Source: Pseudomonas sp. RIT-PI-S
GTDB taxonomy: Bacteria > Pseudomonadota > Gammaproteobacteria > Pseudomonadales > Pseudomonadaceae
Direction: 5' to 3'
DNA: 64,000 nucleotides
Assembly (NCBI RefSeq): GCF_025642975.1
Contig: NZ_JANZKJ010000007.1
Location: 1-64,000 of the forward strand
The notes beneath the pieces were generated by a model. That model had not been told where the DNA came from, did no database searches, and saw only the letters and a program-made list of their open reading frames with translations. Of this stretch, positions 7,542 to 17,499 are shown in pieces. Position numbers and translations under genes: made by a program. Position 1 is the stretch's first letter. The number at the start of each line of letters is the position of its first letter.

Positions 7542-10500
7542 CTATAAAAGTGGTTTGCGGGTCAGGGCTTCGAGCAGGGCGCGGTCCTGCTCTTGCCAAT
7601 AGCAGGGCTTGCCTGCGATGAGGGCCGCGGCAGGCACGCCGTCACGGTACACCAGGCGGTTGCCGGCCAAGGCCGGTACTCGGGTGCCAGGCAGCAAAGT
7701 GCCGGAGAAATTCAGCGGGTCCACCGCGGACACCGTGACCAGGCTGCCGTCCAACGGCCGTCGGCGCACCTCGCGTAGCAGGGGGATGGCTTCCGGCAAG
7801 GCGAACTGTTCGCCCGCCAGGCCGGCAACGAAGCGCCCGCCACGGATCTCGCCGCGTGCTTCCAGCCGGTGCAGCGTGCGCAGCAGCTCGCGCCAGCTGG
7901 GCAGCCAGTCCGCTTCGCGTTCCAGCAAGCGCCAGAACACTACCCCATACCGCCGCAGTAAGGTCATCGCCACCTGTTCGAGCAGGTCCGTGCGCTCCGG
8001 CGGGTTGCCTGGGCGACGCAACAAGGCCCAGCGGCCCGCGTCCTGCATGCCGCCAATGAATGCGCCCAGGCCGCGCCGGCTGCTGCGCTGCTGCCGGCTG
8101 CTGGCCGGGGTAACCAAGGCTCGTAGCCCGGCGAAACTGTCAGCGTTCACCAAGCCGCCTGCCACCAGCTCGGCCAAGGCATTTTCCAGTTCGGTGCGCA
8201 GCAGCCGCGCCTCATCTTGCAACTCGTCGAAAAACAGCGCGCCCTGTTCGCGCAGGGCATCGAGCACCTTTTGCGCCCGCGGGCTCAGCACCGTGGCACC
8301 CTCCTCATTGGCCAGCGCTTGCCACAGGCCCAGGCGCGCCCGCGGCAGCAGCATGATAGGGGTCGCGCGCAAGGTGCTACCGGTATTTTTCCCGGCGCTG
8401 GCGCGGCGCAGCCATAGGGTTTTACCGGAGCGACAGGCTTCGTCCAGCCACATCGGGCTGTAGCCCTTTACCCGTGCTGGCAGCAGGTCGCTTTCCCAGG
8501 CACTGACCGGCGCGCTGTAGCCCTCGAACTTTGCCAGCACCTGGGCGAGCGCGGCGCTGCCTTCCATGCGGGTTACGCTGGAGAGGTGCTGCCAGTCGAA
8601 CAGAAAGCGCACGAAGTCTTGCAGGGTCACCGGTTCGATTTCTCGGCGCAGCCGCTTGACCGTATAGCGGTGGATGCGCGCCAGCAGGTGTCGCTCACAC
8701 CATTGCGGCTGGGGCAGGTCTGGGCGGAACTGCCCGCGCATCACATAGCCTTCGCCTTCGAGGCGTGCCAGCGCCTGTTCCACCGCGCCGAGGGGCAAGC
8801 CTAGCGGCGCGGCGATATCGGCCGTGCGCAAGGGGCCAAAGCCGCCCAGGCGGCCGCGGATCAACTCCAGCTGTGCGTCCTCCTGTGCCCAGCTTTGGCC
8901 GAAGCCGGGCAGGGCGGCCAAGGTTGGTTCAACCAGGGCGCCGGGGTAAGCGGCTTGAAGGCAGGTCAGCCGCTCGCGGGCGAACCACAGCGGTTCGCCT
9001 GCTGTGGGAGTGATCCGCCCAGCGCGACCACTTGCGGCCAACCCGCCCAGCCAACCCTGCCAGTGAGGGCACGTTTGGGCTTCGGCTTCGGTCACCGCGC
9101 CGAGGGTCATCAAGGTTTCATGCATTTCATCGGCGCCTTGCGGCTGGGGCCAGGCTTCCTCACTGACCGCGCGGATCGCCTCGGGGTCCAGCGCGCCGAG
9201 GTCGTCAGCCGACTCGGGGTCGGTCCAGCGGCGGCTGAGAACGGCCTGGGTACGTCGCTCCTCCAGCGGCGCATCATCGAGAAAGGCATACGGCCGCGCA
9301 TTGAGAATCGCCGCGGCCAGGGGAGAGGGGGCCGGGAGGTCACGGGCAATCAGCCGCACATCACCTGCTTCGATGCGCTTGAGCAGGTGCAGCCAGCCGT
9401 CACTGTCCAGCGCGTCATGGAGGCAATCGTCCAGGGTTTGCCGCACCAGCGGATGATCGGGAATTTCCCGCTCGCCAACGATGTTCTCGAGGCAGGCGAT
9501 CTGGTCGGGGAACACGTTGGCGATCAGGTCTTCGCTTTTCATGCGCTGCAACTGCGGCGCCACCTTGCGCCCGCCGGTGTAGCGCGGCAGGGCGAGGGCG
9601 GTGGCCGCGTTCCAGCGCCAGCGTACGCCGAACAGTGGCGCGTCCAGCAGCGCTTGCACCAGCACCGCTTCGGCGCTGTTGCTGTGCAGGTAATGCCACA
9701 CCTCGTCGAGGGCGAAGCTATGGCTGGTGGACAGCGACAGTACGATGGCGTCTTCGCTGGCGGCAGCCTGTAGCTCGAAGTTGAAGGTGCGGCAGAAGCG
9801 CTTTCGCAGGGCCAGGCCCCAGGCACGGTTGAGCCGGCTGCCAAAGGGGGAGTGGATGATCAGTTGGGTCCCGCCCGACTCATCGAAGAAACGCTCCATT
9901 ACCAGCGTATCCTGAGACGGCAACGCCCCCAGCGTCTGGCGGGTGCGCCCCAGGTAATCCAGCAATTGCTCGGCGCTGGCCAGGCCCAGCCCTAACTCGG
10001 TGGTGAGCCAGTCCAGCAGCGGGCCATGGCGGCCCTCGCTGACGGCCAGGCGCTGGTCGATCGACGCCTGCAGGCGAGCCACCGAGAGCGACAGCTCATC
10101 GCTGCGGCCGGGCGCCTCCCCTAGCCAGAACGGAATGTTCGGCGGCATGCCCTTGGCGTCTTCGACCCTCACGCGGCCACCTTCCACCCTCAGGATGCGA
10201 TACGAGGTGTTACCCAGCTGGAACACGTCACCGGCCAGGCTTTCCACAGCGAAGTCTTCGTTCACCGTGCCGATGTTCAGGCCCTGGGGCTCGAGCACCA
10301 CACTGTAGTCGGCGTTATCGGGGATGGTGCCGCCGCTGGTGACGGCCGTCAGCTTGCTGCCACGCCGGCCGCGCAAGGTGCCGCTCACGGCGTCGCGGTG
10401 CAGGTAGGCACTGCGCATGCCTTGGCGAGTGTTGTAGCCCTCGGCCAGCGTAGCGAGCAGATCACGGTAGTCGGCCTCGGCCAGCCCGGCATAGGGCTGG

Positions 10501-11822
10501 GCCTTGCGGAACAACGCCAGCAGGGCGTCTTCGTGCCATTCCTGGCAGCTGACTTCAGCGACGATCTGCTGGGCCAGCACATCCAGCGGCGCCCTGGGCA
10601 GTTTCAGCTCGTCCAGTTCGCCGCGGCGTACGCAGTCGAGCAGGGCGGCGCATTCGATCAGGTCGTCCCGGGACGTCGCGAACAGCCGGCCCTTGGGCGT
10701 GCCGCCGACCTGGTGCCCCGAACGCCCCACCCGTTGCAGAAAGGCGGCGATGGAGCGGGGCGAACCAATCTGGCACACCAGCTCGACTTCGCCAATGTCG
10801 ATACCCAACTCTAGCGAGGCGGTGGCGACCAGCACCCGCAGCTCACCGTTCTTCAGGCGCTGCTCGGCGCTGAGCCGTTGCTCTCGCGCCAGGCTGCCGT
10901 GGTGTGCTGCCACATGCTCACGGCCCAGGCGCTCGCTCAGGTGGCGGGTCAAGCGTTCGGCCAGCCGCCGGGTGTTGACGAAAATCAGGCTGGTGCGGTG
11001 ATCACGGGCCAGCTCCGCGAGGCGGTTGTAGACCAGTTCCCACACATCGTTGGCCATGACGGCGCCCAGCGGCACCGGCGGCACTTCCAGCGCCAGGTCG
11101 CGAGGGCGGGCATGGCCCACGTCAACGATCTCGCAGGCACGCTCAGCGCCCACCAAAAAGGCGGCCACCCGTTCGATCGGCTTTTGCGTCGCAGACAGGC
11201 CGATCCGCCGCAACGGCGCGCCACTCAGAGCCTGCAAACGCTCCAGGCTCAACGCCATGTGGCTGCCGCGCTTGCTGTCGGCCACGGCATGGATTTCATC
11301 GACGATCACCGTGCCCACCCCAGCGAGCATTTGCCGCCCGCCATCTGACCCGAGCAACACGTACAGCGATTCTGGCGTGGTCACCAAGATATGCGGAGGT
11401 TGCTTGCGCATCGCCGCCCGCTCTTTTTGCGGAGTGTCGCCGGTTCGCACGGCGGTGCGCAGGCGTAGCGGTGGCAAGCCCATGGCCTCTAGTTGGCCGC
11501 TGATACCGGCCAACGGGCGTTGCAGGTTGATCTGGATGTCATTGGACAGGGCTTTGAGCGGCGACACATAGACCACCAGTGTCTGCTCGGGCAGCCCGCC
11601 GGGCCCGAGCGCCTGGTGCACCAGCTCGTCCAGCACCGCCAGGAATGCCGTCAGGGTTTTGCCAGAACCGGTAGGCGCGGCGACCAGGATGGAATGGCCG
11701 GCGCGGATGAGCGGCCATGCCGCCGCTTGCGCCGGTGTCACCGCCGGGAAGCTCTGGCGGAACCAGCGGCATACGGCCGGGTGAAAGGCGTCGAGGATAG
11801 GGTCCACAGGAGGCAGGTTCAT
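7542..11822 (-). CDS. lhr: Large superfamily 2 helicase Lhr
   Basis: The 1426-residue protein has an N-terminal Lhr core: Walker A APTGSGKT (about residue 50), the DEIH-box VDEIHAVADSKRG, SATQKP, and helicase C motifs such as SGHQVGG after QRVGR. This is followed by the winged-helix/beta-barrel region and the long C-terminal extension typical of full-length bacterial Lhr. Lhr is an ATP-dependent 3'-5' translocase that unwinds RNA:DNA and DNA duplexes and is linked to DNA repair. The C-terminal half ends with a domain (about residue 1100 onward) related to DNA glycosylase-associated HTH_42 proteins. The gene is single, followed by metR on the same strand only 59 bases upstream of its start. 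Its length is typical. Confidence 0.93.
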   Translation of the reverse strand: MNLPPVDPILDAFHPAVCRWFRQSFPAVTPAQAAAWPLIRAGHSILVAAPTGSGKTLTAFLAVLDELVHQALGPGGLPEQTLVVYVSPLKALSNDIQINLQRPLAGISGQLEAMGLPPLRLRTAVRTGDTPQKERAAMRKQPPHILVTTPESLYVLLGSDGGRQMLAGVGTVIVDEIHAVADSKRGSHMALSLERLQALSGAPLRRIGLSATQKPIERVAAFLVGAERACEIVDVGHARPRDLALEVPPVPLGAVMANDVWELVYNRLAELARDHRTSLIFVNTRRLAERLTRHLSERLGREHVAAHHGSLAREQRLSAEQRLKNGELRVLVATASLELGIDIGEVELVCQIGSPRSIAAFLQRVGRSGHQVGGTPKGRLFATSRDDLIECAALLDCVRRGELDELKLPRAPLDVLAQQIVAEVSCQEWHEDALLALFRKAQPYAGLAEADYRDLLATLAEGYNTRQGMRSAYLHRDAVSGTLRGRRGSKLTAVTSGGTIPDNADYSVVLEPQGLNIGTVNEDFAVESLAGDVFQLGNTSYRILRVEGGRVRVEDAKGMPPNIPFWLGEAPGRSDELSLSVARLQASIDQRLAVSEGRHGPLLDWLTTELGLGLASAEQLLDYLGRTRQTLGALPSQDTLVMERFFDESGGTQLIIHSPFGSRLNRAWGLALRKRFCRTFNFELQAAASEDAIVLSLSTSHSFALDEVWHYLHSNSAEAVLVQALLDAPLFGVRWRWNAATALALPRYTGGRKVAPQLQRMKSEDLIANVFPDQIACLENIVGEREIPDHPLVRQTLDDCLHDALDSDGWLHLLKRIEAGDVRLIARDLPAPSPLAAAILNARPYAFLDDAPLEERRTQAVLSRRWTDPESADDLGALDPEAIRAVSEEAWPQPQGADEMHETLMTLGAVTEAEAQTCPHWQGWLGGLAASGRAGRITPTAGEPLWFARERLTCLQAAYPGALVEPTLAALPGFGQSWAQEDAQLELIRGRLGGFGPLRTADIAAPLGLPLGAVEQALARLEGEGYVMRGQFRPDLPQPQWCERHLLARIHRYTVKRLRREIEPVTLQDFVRFLFDWQHLSSVTRMEGSAALAQVLAKFEGYSAPVSAWESDLLPARVKGYSPMWLDEACRSGKTLWLRRASAGKNTGSTLRATPIMLLPRARLGLWQALANEEGATVLSPRAQKVLDALREQGALFFDELQDEARLLRTELENALAELVAGGLVNADSFAGLRALVTPASSRQQRSSRRGLGAFIGGMQDAGRWALLRRPGNPPERTDLLEQVAMTLLRRYGVVFWRLLEREADWLPSWRELLRTLHRLEARGEIRGGRFVAGLAGEQFALPEAIPLLREVRRRPLDGSLVTVSAVDPLNFSGTLLPGTRVPALAGNRLVYRDGVPAAALIAGKPCYWQEQDRALLEALTRKPLL

Positions 11823-11881
11823 GCGTCCTTTATGGGGCTGTGGCGGCCGCCTTGCAAGCGCCGCCGGGCGGTACGGGCGCC

Positions 11882-12799
11882 TTAGCGCACTGCGCTCACG
11901 CCGTCGAGGGTGGCGAAGGACGTGTCCTTGGCGGTCAGCAGGAAGTCCCGCATAAAGGGCGCATCGAGCATGTCGGCGCGGATAGCCGCATACAGTGTTG
12001 CGAACAGGCCTTTTTCACCCAGCCGCCGCGCCTTGACGTAGCCACGCGCGCTGTATTCATGCAGGGCCCAGTGCGGCATGCCGCACACGCCCCGACCGCT
12101 GGCGACCAACTGCATCATCATCACCGACAGTTCGGCGGTACGTACCGCTGCCGGCTCGATCTCCGCTGGCTCCAGGAAGCGGGTAAAGATGTCCAGGCGG
12201 TCCCGCTCCACCGGGTAGGTGATCAAGGTTTGCTCGCGCAGGTCTTCCGGCTCGATCCACGGCTTGCTGGCCAAGGGGTGCTGGTTGCCCACCGCGAGCA
12301 TGGCTTCGTAGGTGAATAGCGGCACATAGGTAATGCCGGCGAGGTCGACCGGGTCGGAAGTCACGACCAGGTCCAGGTCGCCCCGGGCCAGCGCGGGAAG
12401 AGGGGCGAAGGCAAAGCCTGAGGCCAGGTCCAGTTCGACTTCCGGCCAGGCGTCGCGAAATTGGTCAATGGTCGGCATCAACCATTGAAAGCAGCTGTGG
12501 CATTCGATCGCCATGTGCAGCCGCCCGGCTGTACCGCCGGCCAGCCGGGCGATGTCGCGTTCCGCGCCGCGCATCAGCGGCAGGGCGGCGTCGGCCAGTT
12601 GCAGCAGGCGCAAGCCCGCGCTGGTGAAACGTACCGGTTTGGTCTTGCGCATGAACAGCGGCATGCCCAAACGGTCCTCCAGCTCCTTGAACTGGTGCGA
12701 CAGCGCGGACTGGGTCAGGTGCAAGCGCTCCGCCGCCTCCACCAGGCTGTCGGCGTCACGCAGGGCGTGGAGGGTTTTTAAATGGCGTATCTCAAGCAC
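11882..12799 (-). CDS. metR: LysR-type methionine regulator MetR
   Basis: The protein has 305 residues. The N-terminal winged helix-turn-helix (LVEAAERLHLTQSALSHQFKELE) is followed by a LysR substrate-binding domain with the MetR pattern (MAIECHSCFQWLMPTIDQF, GVCGMPHWALHEY). MetR uses homocysteine as coactivator for metE/metH in methionine synthesis. Translation starts at GTG 12799 with GGTGA close upstream. A perfect MetR-type palindrome (TGAA-N5-TTCA) lies ten bases before the start codon, suggesting autoregulation. metE, the usual divergent partner, is absent: the upstream neighbour is the toxin-like gene on the same strand. Confidence 0.9.
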   Translation of the reverse strand: MLEIRHLKTLHALRDADSLVEAAERLHLTQSALSHQFKELEDRLGMPLFMRKTKPVRFTSAGLRLLQLADAALPLMRGAERDIARLAGGTAGRLHMAIECHSCFQWLMPTIDQFRDAWPEVELDLASGFAFAPLPALARGDLDLVVTSDPVDLAGITYVPLFTYEAMLAVGNQHPLASKPWIEPEDLREQTLITYPVERDRLDIFTRFLEPAEIEPAAVRTAELSVMMMQLVASGRGVCGMPHWALHEYSARGYVKARRLGEKGLFATLYAAIRADMLDAPFMRDFLLTAKDTSFATLDGVSAVR

Positions 12800-12808
12800 G
12801 GGTCACCA

Positions 12809-12821
12809 TGAATGATCTTCA
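12809..12821. promoter_or_regulatory. MetR-type operator upstream of metR
   Basis: TGAATGATCTTCA matches the MetR consensus TGAA-N5-TTCA exactly. A second, variant palindrome TGAGTTTGACTCA lies at 12840-12852, so the pair is spaced 31 bases centre to centre. The position overlaps the metR translation start region, which fits repression by its own product. Confidence 0.6.
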
Positions 12822-12964
12822 GGTTAGTTTGATTAGGCCTGAGTTTGACTCATGCAGCGTTAGGCAACAAGCCACCGCTGCTGTTTGCAACCTGGAACGC
12901 GGCGTAGGTTTGTTCAGGGGCTATCGGCGGCCGTTATCTGGAAGGGGGCCTGTTGGAGAACAGC

Positions 12965-12988
12965 GCGCCGCCACCAAGGTGGCGGCGC
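12965..12988 (-). terminator. Hairpin terminator after the toxin-like gene
   Basis: GCGCCGCCACC and GGTGGCGGCGC pair perfectly over 11 bp just after the stop codon of the 1481-residue gene. The T-tract is weak. It separates this gene from metR downstream. Confidence 0.65.
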
Positions 12989-12994
12989 ATAGGG

Positions 12995-15900
12995 TTATTG
13001 GAACAAGGGCTGGAATACCCTGTTTGCAAGCCGGCGGCTGATCTCACCCCGCCAGATGGCTGGTTCGCCTGGTGCGGAAGCGGCTTGGAACCTCTGCGCC
13101 GGCGTTTTCAGGTGGGCCGCCACGAAGTCTCCAAACCGAGGTTGCTCGACGGCGTAGTGGAAATGGGCGTAGCACAGTGGCTGCCCGTTGCGCAGGTCGA
13201 GGATTTCGTACTCCTGCAACCAATTTCGGATCGCGGGCCGGGCGCCAGAGCGTTGCAGCGTGCCGACCCTGCGGATGCGAACCTCACCGGCCTCCAGCAG
13301 ATACTCCAGATGCCCTCCGCTGGGGCTGGATGAGGTTTTGGAATGTTGAATCCGCGCCTGGCGCCCTTCTTCACGCAGCCGTTCGGCTTCCTGTTGCAAG
13401 CGCTCTATCAATGCCGCCTGATTGTTGTTGGGGTCGGCCTCCCGTAATTGGCGGATGCGGTATTCCAGTTCCTGGCTCTCCCCCAGGTACAGGTCTTCCA
13501 GGTCGGCTGGCAGGGTTCGCTGGTTCGCATAACGTTGCAGACGACGGCGCAGCGCGGGCAATTGCCCCAGCCTGTCTTCGGCATGGCGCACCAACATCGG
13601 CAGAGGGCTTGCAATCGGCGCGGTGGTGACGGGTTCGGCCGGAATCCAGTTCTGGTCGATGCCGCGGGTCCAGCGTTCCGGCCGGTTGTCCACGCGGGGG
13701 ATCACCAACACGTCCGGCTCGTTGGGTATCGGGTCGCCGACCAGCAGCAGGCCGTCGCCTTCGAACACCCGCGGGCGCACCCGCCCCGATACTGCCTCCG
13801 GCCTCATCGGTTGTACTGGCAAACCATCGTGAAGCTTGCGCAACTCCTCCAGCAGGCGTTCGCTCAGCGCCGGGTCGAACTGCTCGGGATAACTTGCCAG
13901 CAGCCGCCGCAGCACCCGAATGAACGCCTGGCTTTGTTCCTTGAGCTGGCTTTTCAGCCGTTGCCGCTGTTGTGGCTGCAGGTTAAGCGCTTCGCCGGTG
14001 AAGGCCGATTGGGCAACCCGATCGAAGCGTTTGCGAGCGGGCGAAAAAAGGCGTCGCATGTAGGCCCACGAAGCTTGCCCAAGCTCGTTGGTCGGGGCCA
14101 GGTCCATCAGCAGCGATACGCGCAGGAGTGTCACCGGCTCTTGAGCCAGGACCCTGGAAATGTTTTGGGTCTCCGGATGTAGCGTGCGCCGATGCTCGGC
14201 GGAGCTGACTCGGCGCTCCCAGAGGCGCAGGCGTTCCAGGCTCTGTTCCATCCTGTCGTACTGCTCAAGCAGCCCGGCGAGGGTCTGGCGAATGTCTCTG
14301 AATTTGACCAGCAACGGCTCTATCAACGGGCTATTGATGGTGTCGTCATCTCTCACTGCCTGGATCAGCCGGCGTAAGTCCTCGCGCTGTCGCACCGCCA
14401 GCTCTGTCAGCCGCTCGGATTCGACGAACGACAATTTGATCTGTAATTGAGATTTGGCGCAGATCGTTGCTGCAACGCGGCTTTGGTCCACGCCGGACTG
14501 GGTGAAGCGCCGCCCGCGGGTAACGGCACGGTACTGCTCCAGGGTTTCATTCAATGCAAGCGCAGAGGCGATGGTCCGGTTAGTGGCGTCCAGCGTTTCC
14601 TGCAGCGTGGCTTCGCCGCGTTTGTAAGCCTCCAGCGTCCGGGTGCCTGCCTGTTCATGCTCAACGATGGCATTCCAGCGTGTGGCGCGTTCGCTGAGCA
14701 ATTGCTGCTGGCGGCGAAAATGGGCGTCGGTCCACCAGCGCGGCAGCATCCGGCGCAAGGTGTCCGGCCATAGAGGGTCCAGCCGATCGGCGATATAGCT
14801 TTGCACGCCGCCCCCACCGCGCAAGCCGCCGTTCACGAGGCTGCCATAGAGCTGACCATGGGTCTGCCAGCGGCCGGTTTCGTCCAGCGCTACCGGCTGC
14901 CGGTAACCACGGGTAAGGGTCGGCGCCAGGCGCCAGGTGCGATGGTTCTCATCCCAGAGCACGGCGTAGGTGTGGCTGCCGCGGGCGATGAAGTTGCCGT
15001 CTGGCTCGCGGTAAACGTTGCGCCAGCGGCCTTCGGTCCCCGGTGTCACGGTCAGCATGGTGCCGCTCTCATAGCCGCTGAAGGCTTCTTCGGCACGTCT
15101 TGCGCTCCAGCTCGACAGCTGGCGCAGGCGGCCGGCACCTTCCAGGCCGTGGCGAAGTTGGCGGGCACGGGTCGTCGCCACCAGGCTGGCAGTGCCAGCG
15201 CCGCTGACGAGCGCTGCGGGGCCGAAATCGAATAATGCATCGACAATCGACAGCAGCACCGACTCGGTGGCCTCCAACCCACGGACGCTGTCGCCAGCGC
15301 TGAAGGCATGGCCTGCCTCGATGCCTGCCTCGACCGCGTCCACCAACGCGATCGCGCTTCCCACGAACGGGATGAACCCCAGAGCAATACGAATCCACCG
15401 CACGGCTTCGACACCACTCTGGCGAGCGTTATGGAACACCTGATCGGCCCGCGAGGTGGAGGTCGCGCGGTGCGCGCGAACCCTAAGGCCGAGGTTGGCC
15501 AGGTATTGATTACGCGTTAGCGACTGATGAGCAGGCCATGGCTCGCGGGCGCTGACCAGGTTGCGGTAGCCACGGATGAGCGCTTGGTCTACAAGGTTTT
15601 CCAGGCGTCCTGGATCGCCTTCTACCGCCCGCTCACACAAATAACGGCGCAGGCGCTGGTCCACGAACAAATCCGCCAGCGCCTCGATGGCCTTTGCCAA
15701 GGTAGGGTACTGGCGAAACATTCGGCCGTCGGGCGCCTCCGGCAGATAGAGCAAGGTATTGTCACTGACGCGGTCATGCACGAAGGTCACGCCGGCCAAG
15801 GTACTGCCACTGCTGTGAGTGCGTTCGTCGAAGAGGGTGAGGGCCGCCGGCCGCAGCGTCAGGTCCATGCCGCCGGCCTGCCAGGCGTCTTGGCGGGTAG

Positions 15901-17440
15901 CATGGCAAGCACGCTCGGCCATCAGCACGCCATGTGCGTCGAGCCGCCCTTGCTGGCGGGCGATCACCCATTGCATTTCCAGCATCAAGGCAAAAGGACG
16001 AGCCAACACCGCTTCATCTTCGTCAGCCGCGCCCCTGAACTGGCCGGCACGCAGGTAGGCATCGGCCAGCAACCGCTCATAGGTACCGGCCACATCCAGT
16101 TCGGGCATCGCCCTGCGTAGCCAGGCAGCATCGATGCCCGCGGCCAGTGCTTGCTGCTGGGGATGATGGGGCGGAGACACCTGTACCTCGAGAAACGCCA
16201 GCCGCTCGGCCAAGGCGTCATCGATCTGGCCCAGTGCCAAGGCTTCGAGCGGCAGCACTTCGGTGTCACGGGAGGGGCGTGGAACCTGCTTTACCGGGGT
16301 GCCGGGGGCTCCGGAGCCTGCCACCGGCTCTTTCACCAAGTGGACCTGCAACGGCAGCTTGAGCCGCACCCGGCAGGGTTCGCTCAAGCCGAAGCGGGAG
16401 ACCAGCAGTTCATTTACCTGGGTGGCCGTGTAGGCATCCCGGGCAGGCAGGTCGCGCTGCAGCAACTGCTCACTGGCTACCATCGCGGCGGCGTAGTCGG
16501 TAATCAGCCGGGCAAGTTGATGGCGCACTTGCGGCGACAGGCGCGTTAACCAAGTGTGCGCTTCCTCCCCTAGGCGCAATGAGCGACGGGTTTCTTCTAC
16601 CCGCGCCAAGGCAAGCAAACGTGCGGGGTTCACCGGCACGGTCAACTCGTCGAGGGCCTCAAGCGCAAACCGTTCTCGTGTCTCGCGATCGCGTGGCCCA
16701 CTGCCTGCTGGCACGGTCAGCGCCGCCACCCGGGCGTTCAAGGTGTCATCGAAGGCAGTGTGCTCGGCCGCTTCCAGGGTGACCTGTTGCGAGGCAAGGG
16801 CGCCCAGCGCGGTTCCCGCGACGCCGAGCAGCGCTTCGCTAGAAGCATGCGCGCTCCATCCGCCATGAACGCCGAAGCGGTACAGCAGCACTCGGGGCGA
16901 GGTCGGCAACCTGGCCAGCTCGTTGAACGTGCTCAGTACCAAAGCCCCGTGCCAGGTTGTGCGGTTTTCCCCATCGGCAAGGGCAAGCTGACCAAACTGA
17001 TAACCCTGGGGCAGCTCTTGGTGGTCCAGAAGGCGCTCCAGGGAGCGTTCGATGGCCGTGAATTCGCTTTCGGTCAACGCCCCCAGCAGGCGTTGCACTT
17101 GTGCTTCGGCCAGTGCACCAGAAAGGTTCGACTGGCGGTAGGCCGCCGGAACGTTTTGCGTCGGTGTGGCAACGGCGGGCCTTGCCAACAGCCCTAGCAC
17201 CTGCTCTCGGCATTGCTCGTGCCAGCCTTGGAGCGAGTCCATGGCCAGCAGCAACGATGGCCAGGCAGACGTATCGCGGCCGCTGAGGTGCCGTTCGAGC
17301 TGGCGCTCGATCGACCGCTGGTAAGTGTCTACCGCACCCCATAGTTCGGCAGTGAGCGGCCCAGGGTTCGCTTCAGGCTGGGCCTCGGTGAATAAGAAGG
17401 GGTCAACAAGCGAAACGGCAGTGTTTGCAGGAGATGGCAT
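12995..17440 (-). CDS. Very large putative toxin, dermonecrotic-toxin/DUF6543-like
   Basis: The protein has 1481 residues. I recognise the general type from Pseudomonas proteins annotated as dermonecrotic toxin (DUF6543) domain proteins. A mostly helical N-terminal half includes LLYRFGVHGGWSAHAS. A central hydrophobic pair of segments follows: GFIPFVGSAIALVDAV (about 685) and GPAALVSGAGTASLV (about 750). A long coiled-coil-prone region spans about 960-1370. The characteristic C-terminal block is LDLRNGQPLCYAHFHY (about 1425). There is no signal peptide, leucine-rich repeat array or obvious catalytic triad that I can assign. The start is supported by GGAG nine bases upstream. No secretion, immunity or tail genes are adjacent; upstream is a two-component system, downstream metR. 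Base composition resembles the neighbours. A toxin or effector role is inference from the family name only. Confidence 0.65.
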   Translation of the reverse strand: MPSPANTAVSLVDPFLFTEAQPEANPGPLTAELWGAVDTYQRSIERQLERHLSGRDTSAWPSLLLAMDSLQGWHEQCREQVLGLLARPAVATPTQNVPAAYRQSNLSGALAEAQVQRLLGALTESEFTAIERSLERLLDHQELPQGYQFGQLALADGENRTTWHGALVLSTFNELARLPTSPRVLLYRFGVHGGWSAHASSEALLGVAGTALGALASQQVTLEAAEHTAFDDTLNARVAALTVPAGSGPRDRETRERFALEALDELTVPVNPARLLALARVEETRRSLRLGEEAHTWLTRLSPQVRHQLARLITDYAAAMVASEQLLQRDLPARDAYTATQVNELLVSRFGLSEPCRVRLKLPLQVHLVKEPVAGSGAPGTPVKQVPRPSRDTEVLPLEALALGQIDDALAERLAFLEVQVSPPHHPQQQALAAGIDAAWLRRAMPELDVAGTYERLLADAYLRAGQFRGAADEDEAVLARPFALMLEMQWVIARQQGRLDAHGVLMAERACHATRQDAWQAGGMDLTLRPAALTLFDERTHSSGSTLAGVTFVHDRVSDNTLLYLPEAPDGRMFRQYPTLAKAIEALADLFVDQRLRRYLCERAVEGDPGRLENLVDQALIRGYRNLVSAREPWPAHQSLTRNQYLANLGLRVRAHRATSTSRADQVFHNARQSGVEAVRWIRIALGFIPFVGSAIALVDAVEAGIEAGHAFSAGDSVRGLEATESVLLSIVDALFDFGPAALVSGAGTASLVATTRARQLRHGLEGAGRLRQLSSWSARRAEEAFSGYESGTMLTVTPGTEGRWRNVYREPDGNFIARGSHTYAVLWDENHRTWRLAPTLTRGYRQPVALDETGRWQTHGQLYGSLVNGGLRGGGGVQSYIADRLDPLWPDTLRRMLPRWWTDAHFRRQQQLLSERATRWNAIVEHEQAGTRTLEAYKRGEATLQETLDATNRTIASALALNETLEQYRAVTRGRRFTQSGVDQSRVAATICAKSQLQIKLSFVESERLTELAVRQREDLRRLIQAVRDDDTINSPLIEPLLVKFRDIRQTLAGLLEQYDRMEQSLERLRLWERRVSSAEHRRTLHPETQNISRVLAQEPVTLLRVSLLMDLAPTNELGQASWAYMRRLFSPARKRFDRVAQSAFTGEALNLQPQQRQRLKSQLKEQSQAFIRVLRRLLASYPEQFDPALSERLLEELRKLHDGLPVQPMRPEAVSGRVRPRVFEGDGLLLVGDPIPNEPDVLVIPRVDNRPERWTRGIDQNWIPAEPVTTAPIASPLPMLVRHAEDRLGQLPALRRRLQRYANQRTLPADLEDLYLGESQELEYRIRQLREADPNNNQAALIERLQQEAERLREEGRQARIQHSKTSSSPSGGHLEYLLEAGEVRIRRVGTLQRSGARPAIRNWLQEYEILDLRNGQPLCYAHFHYAVEQPRFGDFVAAHLKTPAQRFQAASAPGEPAIWRGEISRRLANRVFQPLFQ

Positions 17441-17499
17441 GCTTGAGCGCTCCAGGTTGAGGGGCGCGCATTGAATCCTCTGCCAGAGCGAGGCCGGCG

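Noticed and set aside
8895..9773. 292-codon plus-strand frame
   Set aside because: Antisense to lhr, whose motifs and length are typical.
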